NCBI GenBank assembly: GCA_965220105.1 | Contig: OZ244811.1 | Span: 2,232,001 to 2,296,000 of the forward strand | Direction of reading: 5' to 3' | Length of the DNA stretch: 64,000 bases | Origin: Bin87 sp965220105 | GTDB lineage: Bacteria; Chloroflexota; Dehalococcoidia; Lucifugimonadales; UBA3495 | In this document: positions 42,645-51,181 of the stretch, piece by piece | How the letters are laid out: each line of letters starts with the position of its first letter | How positions within the stretch are numbered: the first letter of the stretch is position 1 | Notes under the pieces: model-generated | The model's input: only the letters and a program-made list of their open reading frames with translations | Told to the model about the DNA's origin: nothing | Databases searched by the model: none | Translations under genes and position numbers: made by a program

Positions 42645-42726
42645 CGTGGTCCGTCAACTATCCTGGAGGGCGTGCAATGATAGCACAGGGCTGCCCGCAT
42701 CCGGAGGATCTCCGGCGGTGCGTCGA

Positions 42727-43521
42727 TCACCCGGGTTTGCGGGCGCCATAGAGCCAGTAGCCGATACGTCCTTGATAAACCAGCTGCTCTACCCGATCCA
42801 TGAGCCCGGGCGCGGTCTTGCCGATGTCGCCGTCTAGTTCGGACGGCGAACCAGCGAATACCTTTGACAATGCCAGCTTGGCACGCAGTTCCGCCAACAG
42901 CGTGACTATTTCGCTGGAGACATCCTCCCGGGCCGACATGTTGAGGCCGGCGTCTTGGAGGAGAGACTGGTACCCGTTGGCCGGGAGGGCGTCGGTGAGG
43001 CACAGCATTATGCCGACGGCACTGTCCAACTCGGGCGGGAGGCTGCCGGGTTCGACGGTAACGTCGGACAACCCCAGCACTCCGCCGGGCCGCAGCAGGC
43101 GAACAACTTCGGCCACGGCTGCGGGCTTGTCGATGAACAGGCTGGTGGCGCACTCGATAATGACAGCGTCGAATGCGGCGGAGCGGAACGGGGGCGTCTC
43201 GGCGTCGCCGCGAACGAAATCGACATTGGCTGGCATGGGCTGCTCCAGGGAGCGCCGGCGGGAGGCCGCGGTGCCCTCGGCGCCAAGCTCCAGGCCGGTT
43301 ACGTGGCAACGGAAGACACGGGATATAGCGTTGGCGCTGGTTCCCATCCCACAGGCCAGGTCCAGGACGCGCCAACCCGGTTGCAGGCCCATAATCCGCC
43401 CCAGACGGTTGGTAACACGCAACCCGCCGGGGTGCAGGCTGTCACCCAGGATGAGGCGAGCCAGGTCCGAGGAGTAGAGGTCGGCGCAGCAAATCTTGGC
43501 GGCGTAACTCTGGTCTAGCAT
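42727..43521 (-). CDS. Class I SAM-dependent methyltransferase
   Basis: 264 residues from ATG 43521. The SAM motif is VLDLACGMGTSANAIS, then the acidic LELGAEG, the DAETPPFRSAAFDAVIIEC segment and LRPGGVLGLSDVTVEPG. The N-terminus (DLYSSDLARLILGDSLHPGG) is unlike common small-molecule methyltransferases and recalls ArsM/UbiE relatives. A longer frame begins inside a palindromic repeat and is not used. It lies between PlsY-like and radical SAM genes, so a lipid or cofactor substrate is plausible but unproven. Confidence 0.82.
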   Translation of the reverse strand: MLDQSYAAKICCADLYSSDLARLILGDSLHPGGLRVTNRLGRIMGLQPGWRVLDLACGMGTSANAISRVFRCHVTGLELGAEGTAASRRRSLEQPMPANVDFVRGDAETPPFRSAAFDAVIIECATSLFIDKPAAVAEVVRLLRPGGVLGLSDVTVEPGSLPPELDSAVGIMLCLTDALPANGYQSLLQDAGLNMSAREDVSSEIVTLLAELRAKLALSKVFAGSPSELDGDIGKTAPGLMDRVEQLVYQGRIGYWLYGARKPG

Positions 43522-43540
43522 TGACGCATCGGGCGAACCG

Positions 43541-43638
43541 CTCCCTCTCCCCCGGTGGGAGAGGGTTGGGGTGAGGGGGAAGTGGTTGGCGGCAACATCC
43601 CACCCGCACCCCAAATCTCTCCAATCGGGGGAGAGGGG
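43541..43638. repeat. Paired palindromic CCCTCTCCC repeats
   Basis: CTCCCTCTCCCCCGGTGGGA into GGTTGGGGTGAGGGGG (43541-43580), and CCCGCACCCCAAATCTCTCC into GGGGGAGAGGGGAC (43603-43640). They are oppositely arranged around 22 nt and occupy the whole gap between the radical SAM and methyltransferase genes. Confidence 0.7.
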
Positions 43639-43643
43639 ACTGT

Positions 43644-45104
43644 TTAAGGGTTAGCGGGCTGTTGGGTGGTGGCCAGCCGAATTTTCTGGCGGCCCTGTTC
43701 CAGGGTGAGCTGCTCGCGGATTTGCTCCCGGTAGCCCACCGAGTTATACGCGCAGAAGGGGATGGCGCGACCGTCGGGAGTGAGAATTCCGACACAACAT
43801 TTCATTACCTGCTTCACGTTGAAGGTGTAGGCATCGAGAAAGTCCTTGATGGCAATCTGGAAGACGTGGTCTTTCAGGTGGTTGAGTTCGTAGGGCAGGT
43901 CGAAACCGGGTCCGCAGGCGCACTCAAACTGGCCAGCGGTACGCTCGGTGCCGGCGACGGCGGAGGCCGACCACAAGCCCTCCAGCGCCTGTTGGATGTC
44001 GGCGGCGTTGGGGGCTTTGGGGAGGGCGCGGTTGGTGATGTAATCGAGGTATTGGTCGATGTCCAGCAGGCGGGGCAGGGGCGTAACGGTGTCGCCGTCC
44101 ACGAGGACGTAGCTGTTAACCTGGCAGGTGGGGAAGCAACAGGGTACGGGGACGAAATCCTCCAGGATGAAGCGGCCGGCGGTCTGGTCCACGATGCCGT
44201 GGATGATATCGGGGATGGTGACGCGGGTCATGGGGTCGAAGGGAATGTGGCGGCCCACGTGGGTAACAGGCTGGAATACGACGCCGCGCACCGCCGGGTG
44301 TTGCAATCCGAAATCGACGATGGCTCCCACCTCGTCGGTGTTGACGCCGCGTTCGATGGCGGCGACCAGGACGGCGGACATACCGGCATCGGCGAGGCGG
44401 TCCAGGGCGAGGAGCTTGGTGTCCAGGAGGGGCTCGCCCCGGATGGTGAGGTAGGTATCTTCGCGGAGGCCGTCGAACTGAAAGTAGACCACCGGGTCCA
44501 GGGCGGCAATCCGGGCCAGGAATTTGTCGTCCCGAGCCAGGCGGACGCCGTTGGTGTTAATCATGACCTGGCGGATGCCGCGGTCTTTGGCGGCCTGGAT
44601 CATCTCGGGGAGCTGGGGGTGGATGGTTGGTTCGCCGCCGCTGAACTGGACAACCTCCGGGTCGCCCTCGATTTCCACGAAGCGGTCGAGCATGGACTCC
44701 ACCTGCTCCAGGGTGAGGTTGTACCCGATGCCGGCGTTGGCGAAGCACACCGGGCAGTTGAGGTTGCAGGCCGTGTTCACCTCGATGAGGGCCAGGCAGA
44801 TGTGCTGCTTGTGCTCGGGGCAGAGGCCACAGTCCAGGGGGCAGCCGTCCTTCACCTCGGTGCTGAAGTCCAGGGGGATGGTGCCGGGCTTGTTGAAGCG
44901 GATGCTGCCGACGTACATCTCGGCGTCGGAGCTGATGATTCCCTCGAACCAGCCGTGGGTGGGGCAACGTTTCCGCATGTAGACCTTGTTGTCCCGGATG
45001 ATGACCTGGGCGTCGATTACCGCCTTGCACTCGGGGCAGATGGAGCGTGTCAGCTCGTGAAAGATGAAGTCGGCGTCCTGCTTGGTGCGGTTGGTGGCGG
45101 TCAT
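43644..45104 (-). CDS. Tes-like (COG1964/MJ0619-type) radical SAM protein
   Basis: 486 residues. A rubredoxin-like N-terminus (ICPEC, Cys23/26; RCPTHGWF, Cys47) precedes an extra cluster motif CPLDCGLCPEHKQH (Cys88/92/95). The radical SAM motif CNLNCPVC (Cys113/117/120) follows, then GGEPTIHPQLPEM. C-terminal cysteines lie in VPVPCCFPTC, FECACGPGF and KCCVGILTPDGRAIPFCAYN. This is the archaeal tetraether-synthase/MJ0619 architecture with several Fe-S clusters. Archaeal Tes joins lipid chains by C-C bonds; bacterial homologues are largely uncharacterised. Its ATG directly abuts the stop of the 3-TM gene (TAAATG), so the two are translationally coupled. Confidence 0.85.
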   Translation of the reverse strand: MTATNRTKQDADFIFHELTRSICPECKAVIDAQVIIRDNKVYMRKRCPTHGWFEGIISSDAEMYVGSIRFNKPGTIPLDFSTEVKDGCPLDCGLCPEHKQHICLALIEVNTACNLNCPVCFANAGIGYNLTLEQVESMLDRFVEIEGDPEVVQFSGGEPTIHPQLPEMIQAAKDRGIRQVMINTNGVRLARDDKFLARIAALDPVVYFQFDGLREDTYLTIRGEPLLDTKLLALDRLADAGMSAVLVAAIERGVNTDEVGAIVDFGLQHPAVRGVVFQPVTHVGRHIPFDPMTRVTIPDIIHGIVDQTAGRFILEDFVPVPCCFPTCQVNSYVLVDGDTVTPLPRLLDIDQYLDYITNRALPKAPNAADIQQALEGLWSASAVAGTERTAGQFECACGPGFDLPYELNHLKDHVFQIAIKDFLDAYTFNVKQVMKCCVGILTPDGRAIPFCAYNSVGYREQIREQLTLEQGRQKIRLATTQQPANP

Positions 45105-45401
45105 TTATCCATTCTCCATGCACGCGTACTTCCGGTAGCGAATAATCAACGCGATGCTGAATGACATGGCCCAGCCGATTATTGAGAATAGAACCGGCAG
45201 GTGAATCAAGGCCCCGACGGCATCCCAGGTTTCACTGCCGCGCCCGGTGATGGCAGCGACGAAAACCGGGAACAACCAGGAAGCGATATTGCATGATAAC
45301 CACACCAGGGTAATCACACGGCCGCCGATGCGGTTCAGCCCCCACACGCCGACGATAAATAAGAGCGCAACTATCAGCAGAATGGTCAGGAGGGGCAGCA
45401 T
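45105..45401 (-). CDS. Small three-helix membrane protein coupled to the radical SAM gene
   Basis: 98 residues with three hydrophobic segments (about 3-22, 30-52 and 62-86: LLTILLIVALLFIVGVWGL, LVWLSCNIASWLFPVFVAAI, LPVLFSIIGWAMSFSIALII) and a short basic tail RYRKYACMENG. I recognise no family. The stop TAA is immediately followed by the ATG of the radical SAM gene, with GGAG inside its last codons. This suggests the two products act together, for example as a membrane anchor. Confidence 0.6.
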   Translation of the reverse strand: MLPLLTILLIVALLFIVGVWGLNRIGGRVITLVWLSCNIASWLFPVFVAAITGRGSETWDAVGALIHLPVLFSIIGWAMSFSIALIIRYRKYACMENG

Positions 45402-45407
45402 TGAAGG

Positions 45408-46148
45408 TCAAGCGGTGAGGTCGTTGCCGTTGCGAATTTGGACGAAGGTGACATCCCACAATGCGGTGGTCGCCCCGGTGTCGGGGTTGGTATGCAGTCG
45501 AGTACCTGCTACCACGGGCCGGGCAACCCCGTTTTCCTCAGGAGTACCGTCAGATCGTAGGATGGTTTCTAAAGTTTCCGCCTGGGATGAAGCTCTCTTC
45601 ACATCACCGCGGGAAACGGCAAAAGACGCCTGCACTACCAGATAAACGGGTATGTCATCCTCAGTCCGCCGGCCGTAGAAAAAGACATCAGCGGAGTAAA
45701 GCCCTCCGGCATCGCCGCCGTGGATGATGCCGCGTCTGGCGGCGTCCACGGCTATTTCGCGAATCTCCATCCGGGAAATCACTTCAATGCTGCTTAGATT
45801 CAGTGCGTCGGCGAACAAGTCTGGCCGGCGTTCACAGAGAAACTCCATCCCCCAGCCTTTGAGGGTAGAAACGTCATTTGAAGTCCAAATTAATTCTTCA
45901 TCGATTTCCGCAACCCTTTCTCTCGTTCTCTGATGCGATGTCATCAGCCGTTCAAACCTGCGGTCAAGCCGCTCCTGTGAAGCGCGCATTTCGGCGATGG
46001 CTTTGGCGTTCTCGTTAACTAATTCCCTGGTTTCAGCGAGGGCCTTGGCGTTCTCCGCTTGCAGAGCGCGTATTTCGGCAAAGGTCATCGGCTCTGGCTC
46101 GTTGGCCGAAGGTATGGATGTTGTCATCGTAGTCACTATCTCCGGCAA
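45408..46148 (-). CDS. Coiled-coil protein with PD-(D/E)XK-like C-terminal domain
   Basis: 246 residues. A heptad-like coiled coil (about 22-90: AEIRALQAENAKALAETREL, ENAKAIAEMRASQERLDRRF) precedes a nuclease-fold domain with YSADVFFYG (Asp154) and VYLVVQASFAVSRGDVKRAS. This resembles DUF3782-type proteins. In relatives the strand usually reads VVE; here it is VVQ (Gln173), so catalysis may be lost. The start is TTG 46148 (GAGG nearby) or ATG 46127. It directly follows the restriction-modification pair, suggesting a defence-linked role. Confidence 0.6.
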   Translation of the reverse strand: MPEIVTTMTTSIPSANEPEPMTFAEIRALQAENAKALAETRELVNENAKAIAEMRASQERLDRRFERLMTSHQRTRERVAEIDEELIWTSNDVSTLKGWGMEFLCERRPDLFADALNLSSIEVISRMEIREIAVDAARRGIIHGGDAGGLYSADVFFYGRRTEDDIPVYLVVQASFAVSRGDVKRASSQAETLETILRSDGTPEENGVARPVVAGTRLHTNPDTGATTALWDVTFVQIRNGNDLTA

Positions 46149-46166
46149 GATGGCCTCTTTATGGTA

Positions 46167-46724
46167 TCAGGTTTGGCCAATCAGAGATTGCAGCCGCGCG
46201 AATCCTTCGTTCAACGTTCCGCCGTAGGGACGCAGCCAGCTGGGAGGGTTTGCTGGATTTACAGTAATCCAGGCAGTATCGCTGCCGGTGGCTCCACCGT
46301 GTTGTGAGCGAATTACTCCATTATCCCAGCATTCCATTACAGCAACCTTTTCAATGACCCAGCAGTGCGCGTCAAACGGACTTACGCCCAGACAGACGAC
46401 TATGCTGTAATCCTGATCACGCAATTGCTGGAATTTGTATGAACCATTTCTCCACAGCGTCGAGCCTTTTATCGCTGTCCGAAGTCCGGATATGACCCGG
46501 TCGTCGTCACTGTCCGGCGACCTGGCTACGTCCAATCCTTTCGCGGCGCACCACCCTGCTACAAGGGATTCAAACACTGCGCCTGAGCTGCGAGACGGCA
46601 ACGTTTTAATCCAACCAAAAGGGCTGTGTATCCAATCAGTATTAGCGTTCCGATAATCCTGCTCGATGATGCCAGCGATTGCGGCAAGCTGCCGCACTTC
46701 TGGATCGTGGATTGGCTGAGTCAT
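46167..46724 (-). CDS. Putative type II restriction endonuclease
   Basis: 185 residues, encoded 7 nt after a DNA methyltransferase. The C-terminal half has the restriction-enzyme-like pattern AIKGSTLWRNGSYKFQQL, RDQDYSIVVCLGVSPFDAHCW. The PD-(D/E)XK residues would be Glu52 (FESLV), Asp75 and Lys86, but the acidic residue two before Lys86 is Ala84. The recognition sequence cannot be told. Assignment rests on context and this motif; the missing acid may mean an inactive or variant enzyme. Confidence 0.6.
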   Translation of the reverse strand: MTQPIHDPEVRQLAAIAGIIEQDYRNANTDWIHSPFGWIKTLPSRSSGAVFESLVAGWCAAKGLDVARSPDSDDDRVISGLRTAIKGSTLWRNGSYKFQQLRDQDYSIVVCLGVSPFDAHCWVIEKVAVMECWDNGVIRSQHGGATGSDTAWITVNPANPPSWLRPYGGTLNEGFARLQSLIGQT

Positions 46725-46731
46725 GGCATTC

Positions 46732-47610
46732 CTATAGCAATCTAGGCTCTGTTTCCGATTCGTCGGCTTGGCTCAGTTCGTCAACCCCATGCACAGCGAT
46801 ACCACAATGTGCCAGCCGCTTCCGCATCACGCCCACCGCTTCCGGGTTATTATCCACTAGCACAAACTCACGGCCCTCCAAACAGGCCGCTTCACCCAAA
46901 GTGCCCGAACCGGCGAAGAAATCCAGCAGCCTGTCCCCCGGATTCGAGTGTACCCGGACAATGCGTTGGATGATGTCCAGCGGCTTTTGTGTGGCGTAGC
47001 CGGTTTTCTCCCGGCCGGTGGGGCTCACGATGGTGTGCCACCAGACGTCGGTGGGGGTTTTGCCGCGAGCGGCCTTTTCCGGGCCCACCAGCCCGGGGGC
47101 CAAATAGGGTATGCGATCGATGGCGTCGTAGTTGAAGGTGTAGCGGTCCGGGTCTTTGGCGTACCACAGGATGTTGTCGTGCTTGGCCGACCAGCGTTTC
47201 CTGCTGCGGGCGCCGTAGTCGTAGGCCCAGATGATCTCGTTGATGAACGAATCACGGCCAAAGATTTCGTCCAGCATCACCTTGCAGTAGTGGACCTCGC
47301 GGTAGTCGATGTGGAAGAAGAGACTGCCGTGGTCGTCCAGCACACGGTACGCCTCCTCCATCCTGGGGCGCAGAAAGCCGATGTAGTCGTCAAAGATGTC
47401 GCCGTAACTGCTGGCGCCGACGACTTGCGTTTTGTAGCGGCGGCCCTGGAAGCCGGTACGATCGCCGGCGTCGTCCCTGGTGGTGCGGATGCGGGTGCGG
47501 GACTGGGTCTTGCCGGTGTTGAAGGGCGGGTCGACGTAAATCAGCTGGAACTGGCCGTCGGAGAGGGTGCGGAGGACATCGAGATTGTCGCCCAGTATAA
47601 TGTCTCCCAT
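46732..47610 (-). CDS. DNA methyltransferase (beta-class, DPPF type)
   Basis: 292 residues. Catalytic motif IV DPPFNTGKTQ lies near residue 27, ahead of SAM motif I FFAGSGTLGEAACLEGREFV, the beta-class order for N6-adenine or N4-cytosine methylation. Other segments are SLFFHIDYREVHYCKVMLDE and TGYATQKPLDIIQRIV. It is the first gene of the minus-strand R-M set and starts divergently from the CaiB gene. The closest model is a type II methyltransferase protecting DNA from the adjacent nuclease. Confidence 0.88.
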   Translation of the reverse strand: MGDIILGDNLDVLRTLSDGQFQLIYVDPPFNTGKTQSRTRIRTTRDDAGDRTGFQGRRYKTQVVGASSYGDIFDDYIGFLRPRMEEAYRVLDDHGSLFFHIDYREVHYCKVMLDEIFGRDSFINEIIWAYDYGARSRKRWSAKHDNILWYAKDPDRYTFNYDAIDRIPYLAPGLVGPEKAARGKTPTDVWWHTIVSPTGREKTGYATQKPLDIIQRIVRVHSNPGDRLLDFFAGSGTLGEAACLEGREFVLVDNNPEAVGVMRKRLAHCGIAVHGVDELSQADESETEPRLL

Positions 47611-47671
47611 TGCGTCCCTCCAATCGGGGCCGCATTATCTGGTTTGGTAACGAGGGTGTCAAACGGAGATG

Positions 47672-47709
47672 GCCCTCACCCCAACCCCTCTCCCGCAGAG
47701 AGAGGGGTT
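47672..47709. repeat. Palindromic CCCTCTCCC-type repeat
   Basis: GCCCTCACCCCAACCCCTCT followed by CCCGCAGAGAGAGGGGTT, sitting between the divergent methyltransferase and CaiB genes. Confidence 0.7.
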
Positions 47710-47726
47710 ATACGCAGGTGGTTGGT

Positions 47727-48941
47727 ATGACTCAAAGCAATTTCCCGTCTGGCCCGCTCGCCGGTGTCAAGGTGCTGGACTTGACCCAGATTATGGCCGG
47801 ACCGATGTGTACGATGCTCCTGGCGGACATGGGGGCCGACGTCATCAAGATCGAGCGGCCCGGTAGCGGCGACGACACTCGCCGCATGGGTAGTCGGTAT
47901 GAAAACGGGTTCGCCGCGGGTTTCCTGGCGCTCAACCGCAACAAGCGGAGCATTGCGCTGGATCTGCGCTCGGACGAGGGTAAGGCGGTGTTTCGGCGAA
48001 TGGCCGAAACGGCGGATATCGTAGCCGAGAACTTCCGTCCCGGGGTGATGGAGCGGTTGGATTTGGGTTACGAGCAGCTGTCCGAGATAAATCCTCGGCT
48101 GGTTTACGCCAGCATTTCGGGTTTCGGCGGCAGCGGGCCGTACCGCAATCGGGGCGGGTTCGACCTGGTAGCCCAGGGGATGAGCGGGTTAATGAGCATC
48201 ACCGGGTTTCCCGACGGGCCGCCGGCCAAGGTGGGGGTGCCCATCACCGACATCGGGGCCGGCAGTTTCACGGCGTTTGGCATCCTGGCGGCGTACATCC
48301 ACGTCCAACGGACGGGCCAGGGTCAGCAGGTGGATGCGTCCCTGCTGGAGGCTGGGATAGCGTTCACGGTGTGGGAGTCGGCGGAGTATTTCGCCATCGG
48401 CGAGATACCGGGGCCGCTGGGTTCGGCGCACCGGGTCAACGCCCCATACCAGGCGTTGCGGACCAGCGACGGTTACATCAACATCGGGGCGGCGTCCCAA
48501 CCGACGTGGGAGCAGTTCTGCCGGGCCATCGGGCAGGATGCGCTAATCGAAGACCCGCGCTACAAAGAGTCCAACGACCGCAAGGCCCGGGAGGGCGAGC
48601 TTGCCGAGCTGCTGGAAGGCATACTTTCGGAACACTCTACAGACTATTGGATGCAACACCTGGAATCGGCGGGAGTTGTTGCGGGGCCGATATTTGATAT
48701 GGCGCAGGTATACGACAACGAGCAGGTGTTGGCGCGGGAGATGAAGGTAACCCTCCAGGATGATGAGATGGGCGAGCTGAACAACATCGGAGTGCCGGTG
48801 AAGCTGTCCGCCACGCCGGCGAGCATCCGGCACCGCGGGCCGGCGCTGGGAGAGCATACCCGGGCCATCCTGGGGGAGCATGGCTACACGGAAGCCGAGG
48901 TAGACGCGCTGGTGGATGGAGGCGTGGTGGGAGTCGGGTAG
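47727..48941 (+). CDS. CaiB/BaiF-type (class III) CoA transferase
   Basis: 404 residues. The N-terminal family signature is GVKVLDLTQIMAGPMCTMLLADMGADVIKIERP. The catalytic Asp lies in GFDLVAQGMSGLM, and the C-terminus is standard (LGEHTRAILGEHGYTEAEVDAL). Class III transferases move CoA between carboxylic acids such as oxalate, succinate or carnitine derivatives. ATG 47727 has AGGTGG 6 nt upstream; the longer frame starts in the repeat. The substrate is unknown. Confidence 0.9.
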   Translation: MTQSNFPSGPLAGVKVLDLTQIMAGPMCTMLLADMGADVIKIERPGSGDDTRRMGSRYENGFAAGFLALNRNKRSIALDLRSDEGKAVFRRMAETADIVAENFRPGVMERLDLGYEQLSEINPRLVYASISGFGGSGPYRNRGGFDLVAQGMSGLMSITGFPDGPPAKVGVPITDIGAGSFTAFGILAAYIHVQRTGQGQQVDASLLEAGIAFTVWESAEYFAIGEIPGPLGSAHRVNAPYQALRTSDGYINIGAASQPTWEQFCRAIGQDALIEDPRYKESNDRKAREGELAELLEGILSEHSTDYWMQHLESAGVVAGPIFDMAQVYDNEQVLAREMKVTLQDDEMGELNNIGVPVKLSATPASIRHRGPALGEHTRAILGEHGYTEAEVDALVDGGVVGVG

Positions 48942-48999
48942 CCGTTCCCCAAGTTTTTACACCAGCCACGCCTTCATGGTTCCAAACGATTCTGGTTCT

Positions 49000-49833
49000 T
49001 TAAAGACGCCGCCACGCCGCTCCGTCGGTCATTCGCAGGAACTGGCTCACCAGGGTCGGGTTGGAGATTATCAGGCCGGGGGAGAAGAGGTTGGCGGGCT
49101 CCAGTGTGCGCTGGTCCAGCACCTGAGCGCCGGCCTCCCGAGCCAGCAGCACGCCGGAAGCGATGTCCCACGGCGAAAGGCTGTGGTGGAAGTAGAGGTC
49201 GATGCGCCCGCACGCGGTATAGGCGATGCTGAGGGCGCTGGAACCCATCAACCGGTAACTCTGGGTTCTGGGCCACAGGTCGGACGCCATTTCCAGCAAT
49301 TTGCCGGCCTGCTCGAAGTCGTAACCCAGGTCGAAACCCAGCACCGCTTCGCCGATATCCTGCCGGTCCGAAACTGAAAACGGTTCGCCGTTAAGGGTTG
49401 CCCCTATACCCTGTTGGGCAGCGAAGAGTTCGTCGCGCACCGGGTCGTAGGTGACGCCGGCGACCACCTCATCCCCTTGGGCGATGGCGACGACGATGCA
49501 GAAATGGGGGATTCCCTCGGCAAAATTGCGCGTGCCGTCGATGGGATCCGCCACCAGCGTGTAGGGCGAGCTGCCGGCAACGGGCGCCGATTCTTCGGAC
49601 AGGATGCCGAAGTCGGGATACTCGCCGGTTACATAGTCCAGAATAACGCGCTCGCACGCCAGGTCGACGTCGGTTACCACGTTGGCGCGGCCCTTGAAGC
49701 TAACCTCTATCTCGGAGCGAAAACGGGCGACGGCCAGGTCGCCAGCGCGTCGGGCGGCGGTTTCGCAGACGGTCAATGCGGAGTGCCCACTGCGCGACGT
49801 GGGCAGCGGGTCGGCGGCAGGGGAAACGGGCAT
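49000..49833 (-). CDS. Inositol monophosphatase-family protein
   Basis: 277 residues. The metal-binding motifs are intact: the Glu of GILSEESAPV, the DPIDGTRNFAEGIPHF segment, and WDIASGVLLAREAGAQVLD. The substrate could be inositol monophosphate, histidinol phosphate or bisphosphate nucleotides. Together with the inositol-phosphate synthase at 31772 it could supply free inositol. ATG 49833 is preceded by GGAGGT 8 nt away. Confidence 0.85.
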   Translation of the reverse strand: MPVSPAADPLPTSRSGHSALTVCETAARRAGDLAVARFRSEIEVSFKGRANVVTDVDLACERVILDYVTGEYPDFGILSEESAPVAGSSPYTLVADPIDGTRNFAEGIPHFCIVVAIAQGDEVVAGVTYDPVRDELFAAQQGIGATLNGEPFSVSDRQDIGEAVLGFDLGYDFEQAGKLLEMASDLWPRTQSYRLMGSSALSIAYTACGRIDLYFHHSLSPWDIASGVLLAREAGAQVLDQRTLEPANLFSPGLIISNPTLVSQFLRMTDGAAWRRL

Positions 49834-49931
49834 GAGCAGTGACCTCCGATGGGCGTCGGGAAGGATTCGGGCAGAGCGTCGCAGCAGTCTAGCACCGGGC
49901 CGCGGGCGGCGACAACAGGAGGGGGCACGAC

Positions 49932-49949
49932 ATAACGCTATGTTATACT
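49932..49949 (+). promoter_or_regulatory. -10 element with overlapping inverted repeat upstream of Nudix gene
   Basis: ATAAC (49932-49936) and GTTAT (49942-49946) form an inverted repeat around GCTAT, overlapping a -10-like TATACT (49944-49949). The Nudix ATG begins 6 nt further on, suggesting a short or absent leader. The repeat is a candidate operator. Confidence 0.4.
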
Positions 49950-49955
49950 CGGCCA

Positions 49956-50405
49956 ATGTGTACGCAGCAAAAACGCCCGCTGGTCGGCGTAGGGGTGGTG
50001 TTTGTTCGAGGCGGGCGGGTGTTTCTGGCGCGGCGGCAGGGTTCCCACGGAGCCGCGACTTGGGGGTCAGCCGGCGGCCACCTGGAATACGGCGAGAGCT
50101 TGGAAGACTGTGCCCGGCGGGAAGCCTTCGAGGAGCTGGGCGTGAAAGTGGGCGGCCTGCGGATTTTGTGCCTCAGCAACATCCTGGAGTATGGCCGCCA
50201 CTACGTTGACGTGGAATTTCTGGGGGACATTGGCGAACAGGATCCGGAGCCGGATGCTGCTGACGCATCGTTTACCGAATACGGTTGGTTCCCCCTGGGA
50301 GACCCTCCCGTGCCCCTCTTCGAGCCCATGCGTATCGCCATCGACAGTTTGTTGACGGGACGATGGTATTTCGACCGAGACGAGGCCGCCGGTTCATCGG
50401 ACTGA
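49956..50405 (+). CDS. Nudix hydrolase
   Basis: 149 residues. The Nudix box GHLEYGESLEDCARREAFEE followed by LGV spans about residues 40-62 and matches G-x5-E-x7-REUXEEXGU. The N-terminal GVGVVFVRGGRVFLARRQG is typical of MutT/DCTP-like pyrophosphatases. It hydrolyses a nucleoside-diphosphate-linked compound; the substrate is unknown. Confidence 0.9.
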   Translation: MCTQQKRPLVGVGVVFVRGGRVFLARRQGSHGAATWGSAGGHLEYGESLEDCARREAFEELGVKVGGLRILCLSNILEYGRHYVDVEFLGDIGEQDPEPDAADASFTEYGWFPLGDPPVPLFEPMRIAIDSLLTGRWYFDRDEAAGSSD

Positions 50406-50477
50406 GCGCCTGACCTCCCCTGCCTGACCTCTGATTGTAAGCATTTACGCGGCCATCGGTCGCGCCGGGAGTTTGTT

Positions 50478-51143
50478 ATGACGGCGAAGAAAGGACGGGG
50501 CCTGCTGATGGTGTACGTGGACGTCGCGCCCGAGCAGGAGGCGGAGTTCAACCGATGGTATGACGAGGAGCACATTCCGGAACGTTTGGCCATCCCTGGC
50601 GTGCTGAACGCGGCCCGGTACGTGGCAGTGCGGGGAGCCCCCAAGTATCTGGCGTGCTACGAGATAGACGAGCCGGAAACTTGGTCTTCCGACGCCTGGC
50701 AGTATCATCTAACCAACCCTACTGAATGGTCGCAGCGGATGTCCCCGGGAGTCATTGGCATCAACTACGTGCGAAACCTCTACCGGCTGCTGTATCCGTC
50801 CGACGTGCCGGAGGCGACGGCCAATTCGGATATGGCTCCCGCGCTACTGGTGGGTCGGATGGAGGTGCCTGATGGGCTGGACGATGCGTTCAACTCGGCG
50901 TACGACGCCGAACGGCTCCCCCTCTACTACAGCATCCCGGGTTACATCCGGGGAAGGCGCTGGGAGGTGGTGATGGGTGAGCCGAAGTACACCACGGTCC
51001 ACGAGTGTACGGGTCCGGAGGTGGCCGAAAGCGCAGAATGGCAGGCCGTGCGTGACGCCGTAACGCCGGAGTGGAACGCCCGGATACAGCCGAACATGCA
51101 GTTCGCGTCGGGTTCACCCGGAGTTTATCGTCGAATTCTTTGA
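50478..51143 (+). CDS. Dimeric alpha/beta-barrel-type protein, two repeats
   Basis: 221 residues made of two ferredoxin-like halves. Residues 8-100 begin LLMVYVDVAPEQEAEFNRWY, then DEEHIPERLAIPGVLNAARY. Residues 125-215 begin LLVGRMEVPDGLDDAFNSAY, then DAERLPLYYSIPGYIRGRRW. The repeated (D/E)xE(H/R)xP-xxxIPG pattern is seen in DUF4286/EthD-like proteins. Function is unknown; such folds include monooxygenases and dehydratases. Confidence 0.75.
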   Translation: MTAKKGRGLLMVYVDVAPEQEAEFNRWYDEEHIPERLAIPGVLNAARYVAVRGAPKYLACYEIDEPETWSSDAWQYHLTNPTEWSQRMSPGVIGINYVRNLYRLLYPSDVPEATANSDMAPALLVGRMEVPDGLDDAFNSAYDAERLPLYYSIPGYIRGRRWEVVMGEPKYTTVHECTGPEVAESAEWQAVRDAVTPEWNARIQPNMQFASGSPGVYRRIL

Positions 51144-51181
51144 AATAACGTGGAAATCGCTTAATCTCGCATCATGTTTGG

